Shown here piece by piece: positions 26,343 through 35,020 of a stretch of DNA of 64,000 bases (position 1 is the first letter of the stretch; each line of letters begins with the position of its first letter). Origin of the DNA: RGIG4140 sp045632845 (GTDB taxonomy: Bacteria > Pseudomonadota > Alphaproteobacteria > CAAHEQ01 > UBA3637). The position numbers were made by a program, and so were the translations under genes. The notes below the pieces were generated by a model that searched no databases, had not been told where the DNA came from, and saw only the letters and a list, made by a program, of their open reading frames with translations. The stretch lies in NCBI GenBank assembly GCA_045632845.1, contig JAZQXL010000015.1, forward strand, positions 124,001 to 188,000, written 5' to 3'.

Positions 26343-26374
26343 AAACCCCCGATGGTTCACTCCGTCGGGGGTTT
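26343..26374. terminator. Bidirectional terminator between the hydrolase and polA
   Basis: A ten-base perfect stem, AAACCCCCGA (26343-26352) with TCGGGGGTTT (26365-26374), between two convergent genes. Confidence 0.9.
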
Positions 26375-26389
26375 GTTTAACAGTATTTT

Positions 26390-29269
26390 TTAATGGGCAT
26401 CTTTCCAATTGTCAGCAATATCTACTTCCACAACAAGAGGAACGGAAAGTGTCACAGCCTTTTCCATTGTTTCTTTCAAAAGAGCTGCCACTTGTTGTGT
26501 GTCACTTTCTTTCACCTCAAGCACCAATTCGTCATGCACTTGAAGGAGAAGGGCAGCATCAAAAGAAGTTTCTTTTAATCTTGCAACAACTTTTTGCATA
26601 GCGATTTTAATAATATCCGCAGCACCGCCTTGAATGGGAGCATTGATGGCTGCACGTGTGGCAAGACCTCTCATTTTTGGGTCCATAATTCCACGAATGA
26701 AGCATTTTCTTCCCATAGGGGTCAAAACATACCCATTTGTTGAGGCAAATTGAGTTGTTTCATCCATATAGGTTTTAATTTCAGGATATTCTTTAAAGTA
26801 TGCATTGATGTAATTATTAGCTTCATGTCTTGAAATACCTAATTGACTGGCCAAACCAAAAGCGCTCATACCATAAATAATTCCAAAATTAATAGCTTTT
26901 GCACTGCGTCTTAAATCTTTTGAAACTTCTTCAAGTGGGACGTTGAAGATTTGTGAGGCCGTTCTTGCGTGAATGTCTTCATTATTCATAAATGAAGCTT
27001 TCAAATTTTTGATATCTGCCACATCCGCCATCAAACGCAATTCAATTTGTGAATAGTCAGCAGCAACAATTTTATATCCCTTTTTTGCAACAAACGTTTT
27101 GCGAATTTCTTTTCCAGCTTCTGTTTTAATAGGGATGTTTTGCAAATTTGGATCGGTTGATGAAAGCCGCCCCGTGCTGGTCACAGTTTGCATATAAGAG
27201 GTGTGAACACGATTTTCTTTGTCAGTCAAAGTGAGCAATGAATCAACATAAGTGCTTTTTAATTTGGAAAAAGAGCGATATTCCAATGCTGTTTTGGCAA
27301 TTTCGTGTCCTTCAGCAGCCAATGTTTCAAGAACTTTAACATCTGTGCTATATCCGCCTTTAGAGTTCTTTTTTCCGCCAGGAAGAGCCATTTTTTCAAA
27401 CAGAATTTGGCCCAACTGCATCGGAGAGTTAATGTTAAATTCTTCGCCTGCAAGGTCATAGATTTTTTGTGTTAAAACGGCAAGTTCTTGGGTGAAATAG
27501 TGCTTCAAATTGTTGAGTTGTAAGGTGTCAACTTGAATGCCTTTTTCTTCCATTTGAAACAAAATTTTAACCAATGGCAAATCAACATTATAATAAATGT
27601 TTTGAAGTTTTGGGTCGGTTAATTTTTCTTTAAAATGCTTGTATAATTCAAAGGTAACATCAGCATCTTCTGCAGCATAGGCAAGCGCTTTTTCCAAAGG
27701 AACTTGATCAAAGGTGATTTTTTCTTTCCCCGTACCGCACACATCTTCATATTTAATTGTTGTGTGGTTCAAATAAAGAGCGGATAATTCATCCATCCCA
27801 TGCCCGTGGTTGGCTCCATTTAAAACGTAGCTCAACACCATGGAATCTTCATATGATTCAATATCAAAATCTAAAGGCATTTCTTTCGCCAAGATGTGAA
27901 GATCATATTTAAGATTATGCCCAATTTTTTTGATGTTTTTATCTTTTAACAATGGCAAAAGCGCTTTTAAAACAGTTTTTGGAGAAATTTGTTTTTCTCT
28001 TTTCTTTGTTTCATTTGCATCAAATGAAAACAAATCAACAGGGGTATCCTCATCTTCGCCTCCATGTCTAACAGGGATATAACAAGCTTCTTCATCAGTT
28101 GCCAAGGAAATACCAACCAATTTTGCCTCTAAAATATCCAAAGAGGTTGTTTCTGTATCAATTGCAAATTGAGAAGTTGTTTTTAATTTTTCAATCCACC
28201 TTACAAGATCTTTTTCTTCTTGAATAAGTTCATATTTCTTTTTGACAAAAGCTGATTTTTCCTCTGGTTGAGGGGTGTTTAATTCCTCTGCCTCTGATGG
28301 AGATGTCTGCTCGTTTTGAGGCACTTGATTTTCATGATTACTGATGAGCTTGCTTCTATCATTTGACCAAGATGCAATTTTAGCCAGCAAACTTTTAAAA
28401 CGGTTTTGCACCAAGAATTGTTTGATTTTTTCCAAATCAGGTATTTTCGCAGCATAAATGGATAAATCTTCTTCAACAGGAGCCGTTGAGCAAAGTGTAA
28501 CGAGTTTTTGAGAAATGAGAATTTGTTCTTTATCTCTTTCCAAGATGGCACGTCTTTTTTCATTTTTCACTTGAGAAAGATTGTTTAATAAATTTTCAAG
28601 AGAACCAAATTCATTGATCAAACTGGCAGCTGTTTTGGGACCAATGCCTGTTGCACCAGGGATATTATCCGTGCTATCACCCATCAAAGATTGAACATCT
28701 GTAACTTTGTTTGGCAAAACGCCAAATTTGTTCAGGACATCTTCATTTGTGATGAGCTTTTTTTTCATCGGATCATAAAGCAAAACATGATCGTTCATTA
28801 ATTGCATCAAGTCTTTATCAGCAGATACAACAGTTGTGTGCCATCCTTTTTCAGTTGCAATTCTTGCATAAGAAGCAATCAAATCATCCGCCTCAAACCC
28901 TTCCATCTCAATCCAAGGAATGTTTAAAACATCACTTGCTTCACGAATAAGCGGAAATTGTGGAACCAATTCAGGGGGCGTTTCTTTTCTGTTTTCTTTA
29001 TATGCAGCAAAAATATCATTGCGATAATTTTTACGCTTGGCGTCAAAGACCACCAAAATATGAGAACACCTGTTTTCGCTGACAAGGTTCATTAACATGT
29101 TCATAAACCCATAAACAGCGTTGACAGGCGTTCCATCTTCTCTTGTCATAATGGGAAGGGCGTAAAACGCTCTGAAAATATAGCCCGATCCGTCAACAAG
29201 ACAGATGCTTTTTGTTTTATTATTTTCACAGCCAATTGCATTCATATGCGACACATTATCTTGTTGCAT
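26390..29269 (-). CDS. polA: PolA, DNA polymerase I
   Basis: This is the repair and gap-filling polymerase that also removes Okazaki primers. It has 959 residues when started at the ATG at 29269, which follows GGGAGAGGA; an ATG 15 bases upstream overlaps this site. All three domains appear intact. The 5'-3' exonuclease has DGSGYIFRAFYALP and GDSTDNIPGATGIGPKTA. The 3'-5' exonuclease has FAIDTETTSLD, HNLKYDLHIL and AAEDADVTFELY. The polymerase has ADYSQIELRLMADVA, RRSAKAINFGIIYGMSAFGL and QVHDELVLEV. It lies 54 bases after gcrA. Confidence 0.97.
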   Translation of the reverse strand: MQQDNVSHMNAIGCENNKTKSICLVDGSGYIFRAFYALPIMTREDGTPVNAVYGFMNMLMNLVSENRCSHILVVFDAKRKNYRNDIFAAYKENRKETPPELVPQFPLIREASDVLNIPWIEMEGFEADDLIASYARIATEKGWHTTVVSADKDLMQLMNDHVLLYDPMKKKLITNEDVLNKFGVLPNKVTDVQSLMGDSTDNIPGATGIGPKTAASLINEFGSLENLLNNLSQVKNEKRRAILERDKEQILISQKLVTLCSTAPVEEDLSIYAAKIPDLEKIKQFLVQNRFKSLLAKIASWSNDRSKLISNHENQVPQNEQTSPSEAEELNTPQPEEKSAFVKKKYELIQEEKDLVRWIEKLKTTSQFAIDTETTSLDILEAKLVGISLATDEEACYIPVRHGGEDEDTPVDLFSFDANETKKREKQISPKTVLKALLPLLKDKNIKKIGHNLKYDLHILAKEMPLDFDIESYEDSMVLSYVLNGANHGHGMDELSALYLNHTTIKYEDVCGTGKEKITFDQVPLEKALAYAAEDADVTFELYKHFKEKLTDPKLQNIYYNVDLPLVKILFQMEEKGIQVDTLQLNNLKHYFTQELAVLTQKIYDLAGEEFNINSPMQLGQILFEKMALPGGKKNSKGGYSTDVKVLETLAAEGHEIAKTALEYRSFSKLKSTYVDSLLTLTDKENRVHTSYMQTVTSTGRLSSTDPNLQNIPIKTEAGKEIRKTFVAKKGYKIVAADYSQIELRLMADVADIKNLKASFMNNEDIHARTASQIFNVPLEEVSKDLRRSAKAINFGIIYGMSAFGLASQLGISRHEANNYINAYFKEYPEIKTYMDETTQFASTNGYVLTPMGRKCFIRGIMDPKMRGLATRAAINAPIQGGAADIIKIAMQKVVARLKETSFDAALLLQVHDELVLEVKESDTQQVAALLKETMEKAVTLSVPLVVEVDIADNWKDAH

Positions 29270-29323
29270 TTTTTCCTCTCCCATTGATTTGTCCCCAAAA
29301 GATAATGAAAAATCTATTTCGGG

Positions 29324-29935
29324 TTATGCTATTTCTTTTTTTCGTGAGCTAGATTTTTTTGAAGAAGCTTTTTCATCAGCTGCAGCGAGCAATGCGTCAG
29401 CTTGTTGTTCCCACAAAGATTGTTGTTCTTGTAAAGAAAGCTTTTTCTTTGGCGTTGATTTTGCCTTTTTGACTTCTTCATCTGCTTCTAAAATAGCATC
29501 AGCTTGTTTTTCCAACAACTCTTGCTCTTCTTTTTCTTTTTTAGCTTTTGCATTTTGAAGTGTGAGTTCTTTCAAAGAGGTATATGCCAACTTGCAATGT
29601 TCGGCGCAATAAGGTTTCCCCGTTACTGTGTCTGCACCACAAAAATGAAAATCTTCATCCTTTGGATCGCCAATTGGCCAACGACAGGAGGTGAGTTTTA
29701 AATCCATCAAAGTTACATTTTTGGGTTTGATTTCTTTTTTTGTTGCCCGTGGTTTGGCAGGAGCTTGCTTTTGAGAACGTTTAATGGGGGAAGGGCGAGC
29801 AGCCAATTCCAAACGGTGAACTTTGCCGACCACAGCATTTTTTGAAATGCCAAGTTCTTTCCCAATTTCGATTGTGCTTTTACCTTTAAGCCATAATTTT
29901 TTAAGTTGTTTAATTTTTTCTGCAGTCCAAGCCAT
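29324..29935 (-). CDS. gcrA: GcrA cell cycle regulator
   Basis: GcrA is an alphaproteobacterial sigma-70 cofactor that acts at promoters carrying GANTC sites methylated by CcrM. The 203 residues start with the DNA-binding GcrA signature (MAWTAEKIKQLKKLWLKGKS, then EIGKELGISKNAVVGKVHRL). After a linker comes the sigma-contacting Cys-rich end CRWPIGDP ... FHFCG ... YCAEHCKLAYT. An extra Lys/Glu/Ala-rich coiled tail of about 85 residues follows, which is not part of the core family. It has its own promoter overlapping the end of the upstream gene. Confidence 0.95.
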   Translation of the reverse strand: MAWTAEKIKQLKKLWLKGKSTIEIGKELGISKNAVVGKVHRLELAARPSPIKRSQKQAPAKPRATKKEIKPKNVTLMDLKLTSCRWPIGDPKDEDFHFCGADTVTGKPYCAEHCKLAYTSLKELTLQNAKAKKEKEEQELLEKQADAILEADEEVKKAKSTPKKKLSLQEQQSLWEQQADALLAAADEKASSKKSSSRKKEIA

Positions 29936-29962
29936 TTTTAAAACTCCTTTTAATTTCTTAAG

Positions 29963-29991
29963 AGTATAACGTTTCTTTTTGATTTAGTCAA
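29963..29991 (-). promoter_or_regulatory. Promoter of gcrA
   Basis: Minus strand: TTGACT (29991-29986), a 17-base spacer, and TATACT (29968-29963). The -35 box overlaps the stop region of the gene at 29984. Confidence 0.8.
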
Positions 29992-31099
29992 TATAAAACA
30001 TAATGCCATGTTTGACAAAATTTGTTTTTAAAATAGGTTTTATTTGCTCTTTGTATTTTTTAACAAAATAAACATCCCCAGGTTTTGAAGAGTTCATTCT
30101 TGCATACATATCCATGACATGGATATCTTCTTGACCAAAATCGTTTCTTGTTGGTTGTTTGATGGATTTTCCCTCTTTATGTTGGTTAATATAGGATGCA
30201 ACCAAGAGATTTAATGAAAGAGCGTTGTAAGCTTTTACAATTTGATCTGCTTTCAAAGCAAATTCTTCAGCATTTTTGAAACCATATTTTTGAACAAAAG
30301 CCTCAAAACTTTCTTTTTCACCAATTTTTTCCAATGAGAAAAGATACATCAAAAAAGGATCACCAATGGTTCTAAAAGGTTGTTTATTTGTTTGTTGTGA
30401 AACCAAAACCAATAGTTTGTCTTTTTCAAAATTTGCAGGAATATAAGCATCCAAATCAGCAATCGCTGCTGAGAAATTTACCAAATCATCTACTGTTAAT
30501 GCAGTTTTAAAGTAATCAGAGGAGTTTTTCCCAGCAAGTTTGAAAATTTCTTTAATGGTTGGATAGACGTAATCAAGACCTTTTTCTTCCAACGCAGGGG
30601 CTTTTTCCTGTTGAATCATGTTCGGATCGCAAACTTCTTCTTTCGGCAGTTCTTGCCAAAACTCTGGATCCAAATAGTTGTAATAGTAGGGGGATAAATT
30701 ATGCAAATGTTTTTTTGCAAATTCTTGTAATCTGGGGGCAATAATGGTTGGTTGTTTGTTTTTCCAAACAAGAATTTCTGGGTGAGATTTGATTTTATGA
30801 GAAATAAAAGGGGCAATATGTATCATTGGAAAGAGGTATTGCCTTTTTTCTTTTGGAGTGGATAGGTAAAATTCAAGCATTTTGTCATCATTAAAAGCAT
30901 CATTGAGCTGTTCTTGAATGATTGCTGTGGGGCTTTTTTCAAGTGTACCAGAGAGTGCTCCTGAAAGTTCAATGGTTTTTTGAGCAATTTCTTTGATTGG
31001 TTGAATGGGTGAGTATTCACTTGCTAAATCTTGTAATGTCGCAAATGAAGAAGTTGAAACCGTTGCGAGTATTAAAAAAAGAAATAAGTTTTTTTTCAT
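29984..31099 (-). CDS. Exported protein of unknown function
   Basis: This 371-residue protein has a cleavable signal peptide (residues 1-20, ending SSFA). No known domain is recognised. Residues are mixed helical, with FDKDK-like charged stretches and two cysteines at most. It lies two bases after the DUF2207-like membrane protein and is last of a six-gene minus-strand run, so a joint envelope role with that protein is plausible. Expected location: periplasm. Confidence 0.65.
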   Translation of the reverse strand: MKKNLFLFLILATVSTSSFATLQDLASEYSPIQPIKEIAQKTIELSGALSGTLEKSPTAIIQEQLNDAFNDDKMLEFYLSTPKEKRQYLFPMIHIAPFISHKIKSHPEILVWKNKQPTIIAPRLQEFAKKHLHNLSPYYYNYLDPEFWQELPKEEVCDPNMIQQEKAPALEEKGLDYVYPTIKEIFKLAGKNSSDYFKTALTVDDLVNFSAAIADLDAYIPANFEKDKLLVLVSQQTNKQPFRTIGDPFLMYLFSLEKIGEKESFEAFVQKYGFKNAEEFALKADQIVKAYNALSLNLLVASYINQHKEGKSIKQPTRNDFGQEDIHVMDMYARMNSSKPGDVYFVKKYKEQIKPILKTNFVKHGIMFYID

Positions 31100-31101
31100 G
31101 A

Positions 31102-32682
31102 TTAGTCCTTTTTTTGAATAGATGGTAACTGAATGTTTGGATTTTGACTGACAATAATAGATTGCAAGTTATAATCAATATTGAGCAAATAGGCAGTTTG
31201 GTAATAACGAAGATAAAAAGCCAAGATTGTGCATTCTTTTAAACCAAAACAAATGTGGGGGCTTAATAATTTTTCTTTAAAAAGTTTTAGGTCATTTTTA
31301 AGTTCAGGTATAAATACCTTTTGATAAAATATCCGAATAAGGATAATTGAAAAAACTATCGGAATGATGAAAACTAAATTAGATCCACCACTTTTTTGGA
31401 TAAATGGAAGAATGGTGACTGTTAAAATAATCGAAATTACAAAAATATGTTTAAATAAGGCAAAGAAAACCGTACTTGTTTTAAGAATGCGTTTTGTTAT
31501 CGATTGTGTTATTTTTGTTTTCATCAGATATGATAAAAGCACCAAGATCAAAGCAGACTTTTTTGTTATTTTTTTGATTTTTATTAAATTTAAAATAAGA
31601 TCTTTTTTGATTTTTTTCTTCTGTAGTAACAAAAGCGTTGTAAATGAAAGTCCGTTGACGCGTTTGAGTACGTTTTCATGTCGTTTTTCAAATTTTTTAA
31701 GATAGAGTGATGAAATAGCTAAATAAAGCAATACAGCTACACAGGCGAACAATGCAAAAATGGGCTTTTTGTATTTTTGAAAGAATAAATCACTGAAGTT
31801 TTGAGGGAGGTTTTTCCCATCAAATGTTTCAAAAATACGAACATCGCCATAGGCTGGAAGGACTCTATTTAAGGTATAAATGGTGTTTCCTTTAATATCT
31901 GTTACAATATCGAAACCTTTTGTAAGGCTTAAATTGTTATTCCCAAACAAAAGATTTTTTTGATAAGAAATAGGAATATGAGGGTAAAGAACAATAGCTT
32001 TAAACCTGTTGACGGGATATGGCCAATGTTTGCCTGTGGTGCTCAAAAAAAGTTGGGTAACGCCATCAACTTGTTGAACAGCATTATGCACAATATAACT
32101 GAGATGAATCATATGTAACCCTGCAGGATATTCTTTTGTGCTTGTCACAACAAATTCATCTTTATTTTGTTGAATGTCATAGTTGATTTTCTTCCCATTT
32201 TTTTCAAAAGAACTCAATTCAATGTTGAGCGGTTCTAATCCCTCTTTTAGTTTTGTGGGGATTGTTCTGGATATTTTTGTCTTCTCAAGAGAAATAAACT
32301 GAATAAACTCTTGAACAGATACAGTGTTGTTATCAATAATTTGGATTTGAACATTAAAATCGGTTGTGTGTTGAACATTGTGAGCAACTTCTTTTTTGCC
32401 AAAAGGAGTTTTAATGTTATATATCTGATTGATAACGGGAATTGACTCTTTAAGCTCCTCAATGCTGGAGAGTTTTAGTTTGGGACGATTAATGTCTTGT
32501 TCCTCTTTGAAGGGAGAGGTCCCCTCGATTTTGATAATAGGTGTATCTGTATATGTTTTTGAAACTTCTTGTTGGTAATATTCTGGTTTTTGCTGATTAA
32601 ACAATGTTTCAATGTTCGCAGCTGTTGCTAAATTTGCTGTCAAACAAAGGCTTGTGAGGGCAAAAAATACAGATAAACGCAT
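31102..32682 (-). CDS. DUF2207-like membrane protein
   Basis: This 526-residue protein has a signal peptide (ends about residue 21), followed by a periplasmic beta-rich domain of the DUF2207 type: FNVQIQIIDNNTVSVQEFI, then LHMIHLSYIVHNAVQQVDG and HWPYPVNRFKAIV. A transmembrane helix lies near residue 313, and two more near 405-450, with basic cytoplasmic stretches between. DUF2207 proteins (YciQ-like) are widespread and functionally undefined. It sits nine bases after nth and two bases before the exported protein at 29984. Confidence 0.72.
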   Translation of the reverse strand: MRLSVFFALTSLCLTANLATAANIETLFNQQKPEYYQQEVSKTYTDTPIIKIEGTSPFKEEQDINRPKLKLSSIEELKESIPVINQIYNIKTPFGKKEVAHNVQHTTDFNVQIQIIDNNTVSVQEFIQFISLEKTKISRTIPTKLKEGLEPLNIELSSFEKNGKKINYDIQQNKDEFVVTSTKEYPAGLHMIHLSYIVHNAVQQVDGVTQLFLSTTGKHWPYPVNRFKAIVLYPHIPISYQKNLLFGNNNLSLTKGFDIVTDIKGNTIYTLNRVLPAYGDVRIFETFDGKNLPQNFSDLFFQKYKKPIFALFACVAVLLYLAISSLYLKKFEKRHENVLKRVNGLSFTTLLLLQKKKIKKDLILNLIKIKKITKKSALILVLLSYLMKTKITQSITKRILKTSTVFFALFKHIFVISIILTVTILPFIQKSGGSNLVFIIPIVFSIILIRIFYQKVFIPELKNDLKLFKEKLLSPHICFGLKECTILAFYLRYYQTAYLLNIDYNLQSIIVSQNPNIQLPSIQKKD

Positions 32683-32691
32683 TATATCTCC

Positions 32692-33327
32692 TTATTTTTC
32701 AGTTGCTGTGCAAACTTCTTTTAATGGACATGTGCCGCATTTGGGCCGTTTTGCTGTGCAGATGTATCTTCCATGAAATACCAAAGCTAAAGCCACATCA
32801 GGTTGATAGGCTGGGGGTATAATTTTTTGCAATTTTTCTTGAACAGCTGTTGGGTCTTTCCCTTTACAAATATTTAATCTGTGACAAAGACGAAAAACAT
32901 GGGTGTCAACCCCAATAAAGGGTGCATGGTAGGCAACATTTAAAAAAACACTAGCTGTTTTTTGTCCCACACCGCTCAAGGTTTTAAGTGTTTCAAAATC
33001 ACTTGGCACTTGGCCGTTGTGTTGATTAACCAATTGATGCGATAAATTGATAATTGATTTTGCCTTATTGTTAAAATAGTTAATTGAACGAATGTATTGT
33101 TTTAATTTTTCTTCCCCCAAAGCAAGCATTTCTTCAGGACTTGATGCAACTTGAAAAAGTTTTTCCGTCACTTTATTAACGCCTTTATCAGTGCTTTGAG
33201 CGGATAAGACAATGGCAACAAGAAGGGTGAAATGATTTATGTAATTCAGCTCACAACGGGGGTTGGGATATACTTCAAAAAGCTTATCTAAAAAAAGTTT
33301 TAATTCGTTTTTTTTCATTAATGCCAT
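32692..33327 (-). CDS. nth: Nth, endonuclease III
   Basis: This is a base-excision DNA glycosylase/AP lyase for oxidised pyrimidines. It has 211 residues. The helix-hairpin-helix carries the catalytic lysine (LSGVGQKTASVFL) and the catalytic aspartate is in IGVDTHVFRL. The C-terminal 4Fe-4S loop CTAKRPKCGTCPLKEVC is complete. The ATG at 33327 sits one base past the ispA stop, so translation is coupled; a second ATG nine bases later is possible. Confidence 0.95.
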   Translation of the reverse strand: MALMKKNELKLFLDKLFEVYPNPRCELNYINHFTLLVAIVLSAQSTDKGVNKVTEKLFQVASSPEEMLALGEEKLKQYIRSINYFNNKAKSIINLSHQLVNQHNGQVPSDFETLKTLSGVGQKTASVFLNVAYHAPFIGVDTHVFRLCHRLNICKGKDPTAVQEKLQKIIPPAYQPDVALALVFHGRYICTAKRPKCGTCPLKEVCTATEK

Positions 33328-33328
33328 A

Positions 33329-34219
33329 TTAGTATGTCCTTGTTAAAATAAAATCAGCCAATTCTTTTAAGAGAACAGCATTTTTAAGAACGGGGGTATT
33401 TAAAGAATGGATCGCTTTTTGATGTATGGTTAAAGCAAGTTCTTTTGTTTTTTCAATGCCATAAATATTTAATAGTGTTGATTTGCCAGCATTTTTATCT
33501 TTTTTAAGTGTTTTTCCAACTTCTTGCTCAGAGCCTGTTTCATCTAATAAATCATCTGTGATTTGAAATAACAATCCAATGGCGTTGGCATAATTTGTTA
33601 AAGCATCCAGAGTTTCTTTATCTTTTTGAGCAGCAATAGCAGGGGCGATACAAGCAAATTTTAAGAGGGCGCCCGTTTTCATAGATTGCATTTGGTAAAT
33701 TTCATTTTCTAAAAGAGGCGTTTTTTCGCCATTTAGATCCATCATTTGCCCGCCAATCATTCCCTTAATGCCAGCATTTGCGGCAAGAAGAGTAATCAAC
33801 TGACACCGAACAAGAGCGTTTGGATGTGTTTTTTCATCAGCTAAAACTTCAAATGCGTGTGTCAAAAGGGCATCACCTGCCAAAATAGCGGTCGCTTCAG
33901 AAAATTGAATGTGACAAGTTGGTTTGCCTCTGCGCAATGTGTCATTATCCATTGCGGGCAAATCATCGTGGATCAAAGAGTAGGTGTGAACCATCTCAAT
34001 GGCAAGGGCAATTTGCAGCGCAGATTGTTTGTTGAGGCTCAAAATATCAGCAATGGTTAAAACCAAAAAAGGTCTTAATGCTTTTCCACCCCCAACAAAA
34101 GAATAATCCATTGCTTTTACAACATCCAATGAAGAATGAGCCTTACTTTGAAAGTGGCTTTTAAAATGTGTATCTATTTCATTTCTAACAGTTTTTAAAC
34201 TATTTGTTAATGTTGTCAT
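33329..34219 (-). CDS. ispA: IspA, farnesyl diphosphate synthase
   Basis: This prenyltransferase condenses IPP with DMAPP and GPP to make farnesyl diphosphate for quinones and undecaprenyl carriers. It has 296 residues from the ATG at 34219. The first aspartate-rich motif is DDLPAMDND and the second DDLLDETG; GGGKALRPFLVL is the IPP-binding region near the start. The start overlaps the end of xseB by 20 bases, matching the usual xseB-ispA pairing. The dxs gene that often follows in this class is not here. Confidence 0.95.
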   Translation of the reverse strand: MTTLTNSLKTVRNEIDTHFKSHFQSKAHSSLDVVKAMDYSFVGGGKALRPFLVLTIADILSLNKQSALQIALAIEMVHTYSLIHDDLPAMDNDTLRRGKPTCHIQFSEATAILAGDALLTHAFEVLADEKTHPNALVRCQLITLLAANAGIKGMIGGQMMDLNGEKTPLLENEIYQMQSMKTGALLKFACIAPAIAAQKDKETLDALTNYANAIGLLFQITDDLLDETGSEQEVGKTLKKDKNAGKSTLLNIYGIEKTKELALTIHQKAIHSLNTPVLKNAVLLKELADFILTRTY

Positions 34220-34448
34220 CAAAATCTTCCGTTGCAATAGGAGTATTGTTATCACCAATTACCAATAAGTCAATTTTTGATTTTGCGTTTTTTAATTTTT
34301 CTTCACAAATATTTTTAAGAGCAACACCTTTTTCATAAGCTGAAACAGCATCTTCTAATTTAACTTTGCCTGTTTCTAGTTGGCGAACAACTTGTTCCAA
34401 CTCTTGCATGGCTTCTTCAAAAGAAAGATTTTCTAAATTATCAGTCAT
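34200..34448 (-). CDS. xseB: XseB, exonuclease VII small subunit
   Basis: This is the small subunit of exonuclease VII, 82 residues from the ATG at 34448, which has AAAGGCG upstream. The family motif FEEAMQELEQVVRQLETG is followed by LEDAVSAYEKGVALKN and a coiled second helix. It overlaps ispA by 20 bases and follows the Cys/His-rich gene by 14 bases. The large subunit xseA is not in the window. Confidence 0.94.
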   Translation of the reverse strand: MTDNLENLSFEEAMQELEQVVRQLETGKVKLEDAVSAYEKGVALKNICEEKLKNAKSKIDLLVIGDNNTPIATEDFDDNINK

Positions 34449-34462
34449 ATTTTTCGCCTTTT

Positions 34463-34846
34463 TTAATGTTTGTGGCAGCAGCAATGCCCGTGGCATTCTT
34501 CTTTGGCTTCTTCATGGGAACAGCACCCTTCTTTTGAACAGGCGCCTTCTTTTTTTGAAGCGCATTTAGATTGTTTGGTGTGTGCTTTTTCTTTTGATTT
34601 GATTTCAAGTGTTGTAATTTCATCAATAATATCCCAAACCATTTCTCTTGTTTCAAAAAGAGATTGAAGGGCAGCCACATTTTGTTCTGTTTCTTCAGCT
34701 TGTTTAATAAGTTCTAAGATATCTTCTTGAAGCTTGAAAGATTTATCAGCAACAATTTTCATTTCTTCCCACAAAATTTTAGGATTATTTGCCGTTTCTC
34801 TCAGCTTATTCAAACTTTCCAATTTCTTTGTAATTTCACTAATCAT
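34463..34846 (-). CDS. Coiled-coil protein with Cys/His-rich tail
   Basis: This 127-residue protein starts at the ATG at 34846, seven bases after AAGGAG. Residues 1-90 are helical and charged and lack cysteine. The last 35 residues carry about eight Cys and five His in clusters (KCASKKEGACSKEGCCSHEE, then ECHGHCCCHKH), which suggests binding of a soft metal such as zinc or copper. The N-terminal half contains a PKILWEEMKIVADKS stretch I do not recognise. It heads the xseB-ispA-nth run. No function can be assigned. Confidence 0.7.
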   Translation of the reverse strand: MISEITKKLESLNKLRETANNPKILWEEMKIVADKSFKLQEDILELIKQAEETEQNVAALQSLFETREMVWDIIDEITTLEIKSKEKAHTKQSKCASKKEGACSKEGCCSHEEAKEECHGHCCCHKH

Positions 34847-34927
34847 AATAGATCTCCTTTTCAAGAATAACAGTTTATAGGAACTTATTTTTAAATACAA
34901 GTGTTTTTATTAAAAATCAAAAAAATA

Positions 34928-34956
34928 TTGACTTGATTTGGAAGCTATATTACTAT
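34928..34956 (+). promoter_or_regulatory. Promoter of the TolC-MacAB operon
   Basis: TTGACT (34928-34933), a 17-base spacer, and TACTAT (34951-34956), 64 bases before the ATG, leaving an untranslated leader of about 58 bases. Confidence 0.75.
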
Positions 34957-35020
34957 CAAAATAGTTTTTTTGAACATTTAGGTGGGGATATTCGTTAACC
35001 TTCATGTGAGGAGTTAAATT

